Part shown: in pieces, positions 34,176 to 46,300 of the stretch | Layout: every line of letters begins with the position of its first letter | Position numbering within the stretch: position 1 is the first letter of the stretch | Source of the DNA: Hyalella azteca | Lineage: Eukaryota; Arthropoda; Malacostraca; Amphipoda; Hyalellidae | DNA length: 64,000 bases | Assembly (NCBI RefSeq): GCF_000764305.2 | Contig: NW_025938138.1 | Span: 62,001-126,000 of the forward strand | Direction: 5' to 3' | The notes under the pieces: model-generated | What the model was told of the DNA's origin: nothing | Databases searched by the model: none | Seen by the model: only the letters and a program-made list of their open reading frames with translations | Program-made: the position numbers and the translations under genes

Positions 34176-35267
34176 CCTCAGCTCGCGGTATTAGACTGTT
34201 CGTCCCGGTTGTTTAAGGTTGGGTTGTTGCTGTAGGCAAGACTACCTGCTCTTCCGTAGTCCGTGTATCAAGCGGCAGACCGACTCATCGTGCAAGCGAC
34301 CTCTTGTTCCAGGGTCTTGGTTTCTTTTCTCGTGTCCTTCCCTCCTCTCTCTGAGGGGCCAACGCTGCTTCTTAAGTTTAGTGCCTTCTCAATTTATGAC
34401 TTTCTACGACTAGTAAACGATTTATAATTTTAGATTAGAGACACAAGGGCTCTACAATACTTGCATAACTCACATTCATAGCGAATTTTCTATACTATTG
34501 GAGCACCGCTGCATTTACCCCGCTCATCTAATTAACTCGCCACGCTAGTGTGCAGCTATGACACAAACCGCGCGCCCGTGCGGTGCGCAGCGAGGCTGCA
34601 TGCATGCGCGGCGGTCGCTTGTGTTCATTGTTCCTAGTTTACTCGGTCGCGTGCTCTTGGTTTTGTCTGCGTCTGTTTCACACTTTTGAAAGCCTCTCTC
34701 GAAAACTGTTTTAGCCCAACATTATGATCATGATGCATTTTCAACGAGTTAGCACTACAGAAAAAGCACTTTAGTGCACTACAGAAAAATCACCTAAAGT
34801 GTAATAAACAATACGAGTAAGTAATGATATAATTATTTAGTCAATGAACACTTGGCTTATCTAATAACGTAATTATGATAATACGGTAACTTTAAAGTGT
34901 TACTCACCTGTGTTATTTGTAACTCCGTAGCTTGAAGTTCACTCATCGCGACACCGTGTGCTGTGGAAAGATTCCTCCTGGAAAGAAACACTAAATACTA
35001 ACTTGATATTGCAAATTATCATTGCTATTTTTGTTTCTTGTAATGGAAAAAACCCTAAACGTAAAGCGCGCTGTGACTAAAGTCTTTGGGGGAGTTTGCA
35101 TTTTCCTTTTGCCACCCATAGGCTTGATTTTGCCGTGAAGTGACGTCAACCACAAGGTAGTGTTTTCGACATGAATTCACATCATCCTCATCATTAAACA
35201 ATTTCCCATAATTTTTCACTGGATATTATTTGCTTGATATTCACTACTGGCAACTCCGTGTTCCTAG
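34176..35267. other. Unique spacer before exon D
   Basis: Present here but absent from the second copy, where 34175-like sequence joins directly to 35532-like sequence. No exon is recognised; the local GC-rich patch at about 34560-34620 (GCGCGCCCGTGCGGTGCGCA) is unexplained. Confidence 0.4.
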
Positions 35268-35750
35268 GTGGACGATGGTCTGCCTCTGGATCAGCTCCTG
35301 GAAAACTTGGACTCTGGTGAGCCGTGGCCTCGACAGGGCCAGCCTTCCGTTTTTGGTCAGACTGGAGTGGCGTTCCCCCTTATCGCAGGCAGCGTACGCC
35401 GTACAACACTTCCACTCGCACATCAATTGACGGAAAATACTCACCGCGATACAATCCCTTCTTCTAACACCTCGAACGCCACCCGACGGACGTCTTCATC
35501 TGGATCCTTGAGCGCTGTGGTGACGGTACCGCTCGAAGCACTCGACCTGCCGTCGCTGGAACTAACTGAAGGAGTGTACAAGTGTCCAGTGTGTCTGACA
35601 CACATCAAACACTTGCATCACTTCAAACGACACTACAAGATACACAGAGAGACTCGACCTCACGGTTGTCCATGTTGTCCTTATCGGTCATGGAGAAAGA
35701 CAAGCGTGCGTGCACATCTGCTAAGGAAACATGGCGTGCAACTTACGTAG
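35268..35750 (+). CDS. BTB zinc-finger gene, alternative terminal exon D (two C2H2 fingers)
   Basis: A GTTCCTAG acceptor (35267) opens a phase-0 frame of 160 residues to TAG 35748-35750. A leader of about 100 residues, Ser/Thr-rich and starting VDDGLPLDQLLENLD, precedes two C2H2 fingers: YKCPVC...HYKIH and HGCPCC...HLLRKH. Spliced to common exon 4 this gives about 500 residues. It is the only complete one of three copies; fragments at 30605 and 36925 begin at the same internal point (35532-equivalent). Confidence 0.82.
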   Translation: MDDGLPLDQLLENLDSGEPWPRQGQPSVFGQTGVAFPLIAGSVRRTTLPLAHQLTENTHRDTIPSSNTSNATRRTSSSGSLSAVVTVPLEALDLPSLELTEGVYKCPVCLTHIKHLHHFKRHYKIHRETRPHGCPCCPYRSWRKTSVRAHLLRKHGVQLT

Positions 35751-35829
35751 TTTCTACGTCTTTATGAGGTGTATAAGATGAATCGCTGTCAGCCTGGTGC
35801 TGAGCCTTATCCTCTTCCAGAGATTCTTC

Positions 35830-35830
35830 N
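35830..35830. other. Single-N scaffold join
   Basis: One undetermined base separates the 3' flank of exon D (breaking inside AGAGATTCTTC) from sequence that duplicates 33582 onwards. The uninterrupted continuation of the exon D flank is found instead at 37219. This is a probable contig join. Confidence 0.9.
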
Positions 35831-36923
35831 ACGTGTGGTATAGACTGCATATTACAGAACGTGTGGTAGTATATACTGCAACTTGTTTCTGAGATGCCGA
35901 TCGGGTTGAAGAAGACGCGCTAGTGCATCGGTGCTTCTGCGCCGCTAAGTATAATTCTATCAACGATCTCTCATGTTTTGAAAATATTTATTCATAAGTA
36001 ATAAACACTTGATCAATATATGTATCTTTTTATACTTACCAATCACACATGCATTGTTTCTAGGCAAGAGGTTCAACATTGTTATCAGACAAGCGTTCAA
36101 AAAATTACAATTTCTCAAGTAATATATCATTTAACAGAATTCAGTTAATTATATTGAACGGAAATCATGACGATTGTCGCTCACGAGACGTGCCGTCAAG
36201 ATGATGTCGTGACGGCATGTCGTCAAACTATTTCGTATTGTAAATTTCTTCTCATCTTTTGTTTGATGTTTTTCGTAACTTGGAGGTGGCTCGTTTCCAA
36301 TGGAATGTTAATTTGCAATCTAACGATATCTCTTTGTAACCTAAGCTTATTGATGGCGTACATGAAATTATTCTAAGGTTTTACCGAGTTTGTGTTCATG
36401 TCAATCTATTTATGACTCAATTTGCAATTTGTCGTCTTCTTTCGGTCAAATTAAATATTCTTATCAGTGTTAGGTTGGCAAGGAAGGTTTTGAGATGCGT
36501 AAACTAAAAGTTCCAGTCGTCAGTAGGCACTTCTCACGCCTTCCGCCACTTGTCAGTTCTATGAGGTCGCGGCACTTAACCCGCTACCGCCGTATGTCGC
36601 TCTCCGGGAACATAACTTTCAACTTAAATTATACGTAAACTATTGAGTGTAGCAACCTGAGGACGTTTGTACGCAACAGAGAACATTTTAAAGTAACTTT
36701 CAACTTAAATTATACGTAAACTATTGAGTGTAGCAACCTGAGGACCTTTGTACGTAAAAGAAAACATTTTAAAGTTGTCGTACGTGGCGGCAACCATCAG
36801 TGTAAGCCATTTTGAACCTATCCTTTTCCATCACTAGAACTTATCCTTTTTGGGAAGTAGGCTTGTGACAATATTGCTCCGGTTACTCATGTCAGGCGGT
36901 ACAGGGTTAAAACGTTCTTGAAC
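35831..36923. repeat. Second copy of the 33582-34175 segment
   Basis: Repeats the minisatellite end and non-coding flank of 33582-34175 in the same order, with an extra segment (about 36130-36550) and a local duplication (about 36618-36690 and 36692-36765). It ends at GTTCTTGAAC and then jumps directly into the exon D fragment. Confidence 0.85.
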
Positions 36924-36924
36924 A

Positions 36925-37147
36925 CTCGAAGCACTCGACCTGCCGTCGCTGGAACTAACTGAAGGAGTGTACAAGTGTCCAGTGTGTCTGACACACATCA
37001 AACACTTGCATCACTTCAAACGACACTACAAGATACACAGAGAGACTCGACCTCACGGTTGTCCATGTTGTCCTTATCGGTCATGGAGAAAGACAAGCGT
37101 GCGTGCACATCTGCTAAGGAAACATGGCGTGCAACTTACGTAGTTTC
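36925..37147 (+). pseudogene. Truncated copy of zinc-finger exon D (copy D')
   Basis: Identical in the finger region to exon D and with the same stop (TAG at about 37142-37144), but it starts at CTCGAAGCACTCGACC, just after an in-frame TGA, with no acceptor. The flank continues intact to 37437 and matches the flank of the copy at 30605. Best read as the other haplotype of exon D, carrying a deletion of its first half, or as a recent duplication. Confidence 0.75.
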
Positions 37148-37437
37148 TACGTCTTTATGAGGTGTATAAGATGAATCGCTGTCAGCCTGGTGCTGAGCCT
37201 TATCCTCTTCCAGAGATTCTTCAAGACAATATAACGGAAACTACCGAGATTTTCTTACCATAAACTCCTCGCAAATGGATGTTCGATTATAATTATGCGT
37301 CGGTTATTCGGGAAAAGTATTTAAAAGTTTTGTATATTATTTCATTTAGGAGTGTGCTTGTAGCAATTCAAATTGCACGGTTATTGGATGGTAATGATAT
37401 ATTTAAGCTAAATGTTACCACTACCACTCGTTAAATA

Positions 37438-39893
37438 GTGATGCCCACATTAGGTTTGGTGACAGCAAGGATGTTCCTCGATCAGCTCAATGCGTCGAGT
37501 CTGGAAAGAACTGAAGCTGCTTACAGTGATGACTCATTTTCATCACCAATAACTCGATGTGATGCTTGAGGATCACATACAATCATTCTTCTATTTGTCA
37601 GTAAAATATTCACTATTATCTGTAATCGGCAAAATTCTACAACGAAAGATCAGGATAGATTCACAAATTTAATGCATTTATTTTTAGTTGATAGTATTTT
37701 TTATAATGGTAGGTTTATGCTTTTCATGGAAAACGACTTTCAAGTTTCCCTAGATCAAACATTTTGCTAGACTCTCCTCTGTCGACGATCCTCAGACAAA
37801 CAAGAGCAAGATGTAATTTAAAGACTTATACCAGTAAAATACCTTGCTACTTTTGATTAAAAATTTAAAGATGGAAGAGCGAGCAGCATTGCAAGAGCCT
37901 TTTAGTGATGACAACTCATCGGCGTGCGTATAACGATAGCTTGACTACGACATTAAAATTAAACGGTTGCTCCTGAATATTCTCGTAAAATTTAGTTATT
38001 CCTATAAACAAATTTCGATTATCAGTACGTACATTATTTTGCGTACCAGTGCATTTGTGACGTAGGTGAGAAACTGTAGGCTTGACACATCATTAAAACT
38101 ACGGCTGTGACGCTCATCAAATGTTCAAAGAACATTAAGATTCACTGCAACGAAATCAATCGATGACCTTAGAAAAAGATTTTCCCGTCTGCATTTTAAT
38201 GAATCAATATCGCACAAATGCGTCACGATGACGAGTTGTGCTTCTCGCATTACCAAATTGTTCAATAATTTACCACAATCGACGTTTCTCCTCAAAGGCT
38301 TCAGCAAGCGTTGAAATTCATTTATGTTCTTATAGAATGCTTGCTGCCATCTCATCAGTAAGCACCCTTCAATGGAAGCTTTCTGACAGTGTCTCAGCTA
38401 GTCGGAATAGGTGTTTTATGTTGACGTGGACAGTGTGCTAGAGCGCACCCACGGAGCTGTGGTATCGGACTTCGAGGGCCATACTTTCAAAACTCGCTAA
38501 GTGAACATAAGTACTTATACGCTCTATTTTCTTGTCTATGATTGGTGGATTTTGCATGAAAGGTCGTCAATGATTGGCTGATGAACTTACGATCTCATAA
38601 CTTTTTTTTGAAAATATAGGCCCGAGTCTCAGTTTTGGAGTTGCGTGTTCCGTAGGCCGGACGAATTGCATTCTCTCGTGGTAGCGGGCGCCGCTGGTGA
38701 ATTCTTTGTATTTGTGTCCGACTGCCCCGTGTTTAGGTTGCTGTTCATCCTTCGTAATTCGGATACGAACGTTGTTCTATCCTAGCCATCTTTAGAAGGT
38801 TTGTCAATTAAGAAACTTTACTATGATCAAAAAGTTATACTTTGTTGGTGATGAAGCTTAGAAAATTTGGGACTGTGTGACAGCTTCCTATGTGATGCCA
38901 TAGTAAAGTCTGCCAGCAACACAACTCTTCCATTTTTGTTGATGAGTTTTTAGAAGCTTTCGAAGAATTTACCAGAGGTATTGTTTTTTACAATTAAAAC
39001 ATTTTAGATTATTGATTGTAACTAAATAAATAAGCGACCACTTACCGGTCTCTGACTTAATACAACTTTTTACTATTAAGAGTGTGAATACTGTCTATAA
39101 TTACCCTATATCCTCCCAACCGCATGAATGTATGACATAGCAACATTCTAAGAGTATGATTTCCACTCATTGGATGCGTCTTGTCAGCGGAAAAAACATT
39201 TGCACATCATAATACTTATAATGTTTTGCATGCATGGTTTCTGCATCCCTAAGGCGCAAACTCCGCCTCCCGTTCAGTTCGTTAGCAGGTTAGTTTGCCA
39301 TCCCGCAGCTCGTCGAGCCAACCGCGCCAGCGACCTCTTCTAGTCTCAATTTGTATTCAGCATCTCACCTGCATTTATGCGCCTCGCTGGGATGAATTCA
39401 ACGGTTCATTCTTGTCAATTTCGCCGCGTTACCTATTAAGGCCAGACTAAGCTTTGCTACTCATAATGGATTGATTCTGTGACGTAGTCAATGCCAGGTT
39501 CCTTGAAGTAATTTTAGATTTTTTAAACTTTTTCTTCAGTAAACTTCTTTGATTTCATTGCAGATTATTATCTATGTTTATTACCCGGTAAAATGACTCG
39601 TGCAAGGTCGGCATCAGGTGTACCACGTTGTTATTTCATTTCATAGAAAATTCATTATTCACATTATCGATTAAATCACATTTATTAGGGTCTGTTTCGT
39701 ATATACGCTTGGATTCATATCAGTAATTGACGCGTGAACGGTAATCGACGCGTATGAAATCACTTTCTCTATTTATTAACTGAGTTGGCGTCATTAGCTA
39801 CGTGATTTGACTGATTTCAAGTAAACGAATAATGTTGACTGGATACGGTGTCCTATCATTGTTAGCGCAAATGTAATTAGCGAATGCCTGTGC
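37438..39893. other. Non-coding stretch after the zinc-finger cluster
   Basis: No zinc-finger exon, splice-supported exon or clear repeat was found here. Open frames are short with random-looking translations. Confidence 0.4.
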
Positions 39894-39905
39894 ATGGGTA
39901 GGATC

Positions 39906-40155
39906 ATGGTTGAACTAGTGTAAGGTTGACCCATCAGAAGCCCATTTTTGCGGATGTAGTTCGTTGTTCGCCTGTGACGTCACTGATCTCAGTGACGTCA
40001 CGGGCATTAACCAATCACCGAAATGCGATCAAACCAGACAACCAATCCGTCATGGGAATGACGGGTTTGTTCACGTTTCTCGATCTCAGTGACGTAACAA
40101 GAAAGCTGAAGTGAAAGACGGAACTTCTCGTGGGTCAACCTTATATAGTTCAACC
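39906..40155. mobile_element. Palindromic MITE with TGACGTCA palindromes
   Basis: Inverted ends GGTTGAACTA...AAGGTTGACCCA occur at left (39908) and right (to 40155). A 12-base direct repeat ATGGGTAGGATC flanks the element (39894-39905 and 40156-40167). Inside is a palindrome with arms TGACGTCACTGA/TCAGTGACGTCA (about 39975-40002), giving two CRE-like TGACGTCA sites. No coding capacity. Confidence 0.7.
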
Positions 40156-40167
40156 ATGGGTAGGATC

Positions 40168-41345
40168 TTGATGTCGAACTCCTACGCTTGATAAGTTGTA
40201 AGTTGTTGCCTGCCGCCTGGCACTCACTTCAGAAAAACTTCACGAAGGAAACGTAATCCATTTCTAAGCAAGTGCTCCCAAATAATCCTTTGTACTCTTA
40301 TTTAGCGCATCAAGAGTAAAATTGTACGTATACCGAATCAAAGAAGTTTTTTTTTCGAGAAGTGAAAACATCTATGTAGCTGTAGCGAGACGAATAGGAG
40401 CACGGATCTCAATATAGTTGGGAGTTTTTTTTGCAAATTTATTTCAATCAATTTCAATCCATTTGGAATTAGTTTTAGTTATTGAAATCAAAAAGTCTCT
40501 GGATCGGTAGACTTCGTTCCTGATTTTCAAGTCCAGATATGAAGTTACCCATTTCAAATTCACGCCATGGTAATTGGTTGTGTGATTTGTTGTAAAGGTA
40601 TACCAGTGATTTCCATCGTTTGAAAAGCTTTGACTCTCAAGAGAAAGTGACTTTTAAGTCGTTCATTTCCGAGGCGAAACTTTTAACTTTGTGCTTTTAT
40701 TCAAAGGGTCCGAAACAAGTATCTTGGGTCGATTTTTCTTTACTACAGATGGTTTTTTATAGTTGTCGGATCATATAATAATTCTGAATTAAAATGTGAA
40801 TGACCTTCAGAATTACGTCTAAATTAAGGTAGAGGTATGTAGCAAAACGAGTTTCACGTTGATTTAAAATTGCAGTAAAAGCAAGTCTATGTAAAATATA
40901 AAGCAAAGCTTGTAAAATATAAACAGTTTCATAACATAGAAGCATTATACAATGTAAGCAATGCGACTGAAAACATCCTATAACTGCCTCCTTCAACGCC
41001 GATGCTACTATAATAATTTTTAATTCATACAAAATATTTCTTTAAGCTAAAGACAGTTAATACTCAAAACACGCTATAAATGTACATTTTAAAATACACG
41101 AATAATCGCCAATCAAGCAAAATCATGGAATATCTCCAGTGTGCAAACCACACTTCACCATTGCATCCAAAGAAATCTATCATAAAGCTCTACAAAATCA
41201 AAAGTTACAGATATCCATTGCCATATTTTTAAGCGTATAAGCCACACAGCGTATTCTTTAAATTTCTAAAGCGTATTTCTAAGCGTATAAGCCACACAGC
41301 TCTAGAGAATAATGCAAAGTGAAAAAATAATACATAATTTCTACT
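40168..41345. other. Non-coding AT-rich stretch
   Basis: No gene seen. A small direct repeat (TAAGCGTATAAGCCACACAGC) occurs at about 41231 and 41281. Confidence 0.4.
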
Positions 41346-41360
41346 ATATTAATGAAAAGA

Positions 41361-42176
41361 TTACCAATGCGGGCAATGCCCATGCGGTTCTTTGATCATC
41401 CTCGGCATCCGCCTGTCACGAGCGACAAAGGATCTAGCTATCGACTCAGCCTGCATCGCCGCGAATGGCTGTATAGAGTACCGATCGACCCTGGCTTGAT
41501 ATTCCAATCCGCACCCATCACAAGTGAAGGCGGACGGCTGTAACTGTTGCGTCGACCGATGTCTCCGTCTGGACCTCCTCCGAGAGTCGCTAAATAAGCG
41601 GCGCTCGACCTCAGCGCAAGAAGTCTCCAGCCCCAGCGGGCAGCTGCTCAAGTCCGTCCCAGACGCGTAATTTCGGGTGTCCCGAAGATGTCCCATCGGG
41701 GACATCAAGAAGATGTCCCAGACGCGTAATTTCGGGTGTCCCGTTTTTCGTCGGCCATCCACGTTGAAGAGGGCATGCGGCCTGCGACCATCCTACTGAC
41801 ATGTCCTAGTCACCCTATCGAGACGTCTCTCATTTAGAACTGAGAGCAGACTGATCATATTTGATCGCTCTAGCACCACAGAATTGGGTACTCTGTCCTG
41901 CCATCTGATCTGCAGTATGCTCCGAAGTCACCTCATCTGGAAGCCTTTGAGTTTCCTTTCATGTCCCGCGTAGGTGGTCCATGTCTCGCAACCACACAGA
42001 AAAGGGCCGAGGACGCTAGCTTTGTAGTCGCACAGCTCAGTCTTCACGGTGAGGCTCGAGTTGTTCCGAACACGCTGGGTTAATTTAGCCATACCTGTGG
42101 CGGCCCTTGCGATCCTGCTGTTAATTGTGTTAGTTTGCCAGTCGATTTGCAAAGATGTGCAAGCTTGCAGGTACAA
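41361..42176 (-). pseudogene. LINE reverse-transcriptase C-terminus (RTE/BovB-like), decayed
   Basis: The minus strand encodes, in order, INSRIARAATGMAKLTQRV, KTELCDYKASVLGPFLCGCE (the conserved SxxLYGCETW-type segment) and, after frame changes, a tail rich in arginine with a degenerate finger FTCDGCGLEYQARV. This matches the end of reverse transcriptases often annotated as craniofacial development protein 2-like. It contains frameshifts and a short internal duplication (about 41655-41740). Confidence 0.7.
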
Positions 42177-43358
42177 AATTTTTCATCACACTCGTTTTCA
42201 CTAATACAGACATTTGTGTAAGTTATCGATTGTATTTAAATTTCATTAAATATTAAAATAAAAGTCAATAATACTATTCCAGAGATTGTCTGAAGCAGAT
42301 TGTGGGAGAGGTCGCGTTTTGATGTTGTGCAGCTGTATAGACATTGAAAATGTCAGGTATTCAAGATACTAAAGCAACTTGTTTTTTTTTTTTAATGTTT
42401 AAACGTAAGGAATTGTATTTGGTTATGGTAAAAGTGCAGGATGAAAATCATTACTTTTTTATAAAATTTCTACATATTTCTGAAGATCTCTTAAATTTAA
42501 TTCGTACAAATATATTTTTTCATAAATATATCATAACTCAACAAATATATTTTCAGCTTGGTTGATCATGGTCTAAATTTATTAATTCTACCGCTGTTTG
42601 CAATTGAGAAAGATTTCGTTGAAATCCAGTGAGTATTTCTTATTGACAATTTTCTTATTGTTTCTCTCTATTCGGCGAATTAGGCTCTTGATAGGAACTG
42701 AAAAGTCAAATATCAGGTTTCCAAGGGACATTTTATTATAATTTTAATTTTAAGACGTTTCGAATGCAACTTCATTCATTATCAAGTAGAAGAGGAAGAG
42801 TTTTGCAACGCTAGAAATTGAAATTTTGAAATGACATTAGTATAAACATAGTGGATACAGATTGAAATCAAAGCTTAAATTACGAGAACAGTTTCAATGT
42901 CCTGACAAATCCGGTAGTTTGTAAATTAATAGCTGGAGAATCCTCCTTGATGATGACAGCCTTAATATAACATGAGAAAAAATGCTAGTTCTTTCTTGTG
43001 TACAGTAATTAACTTGTCAAAAACGGGTCCAAAACTTCTTCAGCCATCCTTGTGACTCCATGCTCCTGAATATTGAATGTTTGAGCGAAGAATCTATCTC
43101 TCGGTTAGGAACAAGCTGTTCTATAAATATTGAAGATATTGAACGCAAAGTCATCTGTTTACAATTTGTTGCTGGCCAACTTCTTTTGCTTCCTCCTCTC
43201 CACGAAACAGAGAGACACGATTAACTGAATGGTGAATTGAGTATTTTTATTTTTAAATAACAAAATCTAATCTAGTTTTACATGACCATTCAGGAAATTT
43301 CAATCCAGCATAACATTATAAATCTACCATTAGTTATACAATTTACATTAATTTTCAG
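42177..43358. other. Intergenic stretch upstream of the DUF4806 gene
   Basis: AT-rich with no recognised exon. It should contain the promoter and any 5' untranslated exon of the downstream gene, but no clear TATA box or splice donor could be singled out. Confidence 0.35.
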
Positions 43359-46300
43359 GAGAGGATGCCCAACGTGCGGTCACGAGCTGGTCGGTTGGAG
43401 GGGACCAAAGAAACGCAAGGGACCAAAGAAACGGAAGGGACCACACCAACTGCTTGGCTTGAGGGACGCCCTGTCATGTGGCCTAAGAAAGGTGATGCAG
43501 CAGCATTGCTCCGTGAGAAGCATGTACCGTGCAGCAGTTGGTTATCATTTTACTTGATCAAAGTGGAATGCAACGCTGCTAAGAAATAGCGAAAAAGCTA
43601 GAATTGTAACTATTTAATTTTGAGGAACAGTAAATACAAATTTATTCAGCATACCTAAAAGTTGCACCTCTATCTTAATTTCTGTATTTGCCTAAACTAG
43701 TATAATCTCTGTCCTATGAAAGTTACACTCAGAGGTGGGCAGTAGCGCGCTACATGTATAGCGGCCGTTACATTTTCAGTAGCGGTAGCGGCGCTACATG
43801 CAAGCAATTGCCGCTACATTTAGAGCATGTAGCGGTAGCGGTAGCGGCCGCTTCATTTCAAAGTAGCGCTGCCCAGCTCTGGTTACACTATATATTACCA
43901 AAACAGGGTACACTTTAGACTTCAATGCTCCACTTGTCAGCTCTTCAGCTATAACGATTAATGGGTTTATTTTTTAGATAACTGGAAGAGAGAGGGTTAT
44001 GGGCCTTCAGTTATAATTCACGCTGAACATCTCTTTGTATGAGAAGCATTAGCTCATTTGTATTCTTTCTAATAGTATCAAAATAACCATACCTCGCCCT
44101 TATCATTACGATCAACAGCTCAAACGATAAAAATCATGTAATTTTTTACGTTTAGCATGTGGCACACACTGGGCAAAACGATTCCAAACAGTACTGTTGA
44201 TCGTTATGCTTAGGGCGAAATTTTATCGTTAGAGCTGTTGATTGTAATGATCAGGTTGAGGTATGGTTATTTTTTAAACTATTAGAAAGAATACAAATGA
44301 GCTAATGCTCTTCATTCAAAGGTATGTTCAGCGTGAATTATAACTGAAGAGGTATAACCCTCTCTCTTCTCTCTCGATGCAAATGCTCATCCTTACCAAT
44401 TATTGACTTATCAAATAAAGCATCCTCCTGCAAAAATTGTTGAAACCAAATTTCTTAACGTATTTATGACGCTCTTGTATATTTTTTTCATAACAGAGAG
44501 TCGGCTGACTTGTGAGCAACATGACGAAACAACAGCCGAGAGTGAAGAGGTTCTGGAGCCTGCCTGCGCTCCGGCTAAGAAGAATACGTCGTTAACAAAA
44601 TATGAGCTAGGTCTTGTATATTTTTACTGCACGTCTAAAATAGCTCCAATTCATTAATTTTTTCACCCCGAGTTCCATGACCTCACCCTTATATTTCATT
44701 AGGTTTTTTTCACCTGTTCAAATGTCCCAAATTTGGTGACTCATTGACTAATCTCCTGTATATTTGAAGCATTTTTTGTTGTTGTCCGGATCGTATGTTT
44801 AATAAATTAGCATAATAGTGTTAACAATGTCGTAATGAAATTTATGTTCATTCATGCTCACATTTTGTTCACTGCTAATTCGAAAAAGGCTTCTTCATAA
44901 TCTTCGTACAAAATAAGCTACAGAAATTCGAAGTGTGTTTTAGGTCTCTTTACGTGTGTTTTTGTTCTAAATTAATATTTGACTTACGTTTCAAAATTAT
45001 TTCCACAAATTGAATTTTATTTCAGAGGTTAGTGACAGCGAGGAGTCTGGACTGCTGCTGCAGGCTGGTTCATGTAAGTGCAATTTATACCGTGCAGAAC
45101 TCAAACGGACATGATCTAGTTTAAATGTTTGCACACGGTGTTTTTAATTGACAGTTTAAATTAAATTTAATACATTTGTTGCGGTGATGTTTGTACACAT
45201 CGTTCTGAATCGATAGAATAACAGTTCTAATTAAAATCTATTCATTTGTTGCGTTCTAATGATCTTCTTCTTGTTCTTGTATTCCTAAGTGTTGCTGCCA
45301 GGGCCTGCAAAGAAATTCAAGTACAGCCATATTCCTGCTTTGGCTGGGTCTCCCATGGATACGGTCGCCGTCACGCCTACATCGCCACTGACCGAAACCC
45401 GAGGCTCTCTTCGTCCTATTCCCGAAGAAAGTAAGATTGCCATTAGCTCGCAATTTCAAGAGAGGAAATTAATATAATTGTAACTTTAAAGCGTCTAATT
45501 TCTGTTCTAATTGCGTTTTATGATGAATGACAAAGTTAAAAGATTAACTAGAAACTGATGATTCACGGGCACTCTGACAGGGTTCCAGAGAAAGGTTCTC
45601 ACTCTGCTCATGGAGATCCGTGATGCAGTGCAGAAGAATGATTGCTGCAACAAGAACAGCTGCAATTCAACCCCGTGTCTGAAAGAACCACTAGAAACTT
45701 TGGAGAGTTTCCTTGAATTCGAAGATAAACTCTCGGACCAAGAATTCTATGACACGTTGGTGAGTATAATTCAGACTACAAATTTTATTTGCAGCTACTC
45801 TGTACAGTCGCCATTACTAAGTTCGATAATTGAGAACTAATCAGTCATGTAGAATTTAATTTACCGTCAGGAGGAAGGCGCTTTTTATATAAACTGCGTT
45901 TAATTGCTTACTTACTCATACCAAACTTTGTTTTGCTTGCGTAGTTTTGATGTGATTTGAATGAACCATATATGTATCTTCATATTTATTTGTGCTTTTA
46001 TAATGAGTATAGCAATATTGCATTGAACTGAGATTTCAAGGATGCTCGCTCGCGATGTAGCTGGCCACATATTGGAATATCTTTGAACGCTGTGCGTCAC
46101 AGTTTTAAAGTCGCCGCACTCCTCCGTAAGCGTCCGAAGAGCAAATTAAATGTGCGTGCATGACCTATCTTCGAGTGTAGCCGCAGTCTGGCTGGTCAAA
46201 AAACCGATCTTCAATTTTACCTCGATTGTGTCAAGCATTCAGAAATTTACTCTGCTACTTGTACATTATTTGTCGTTTGATTTCTCTGAATTAACTCAAA

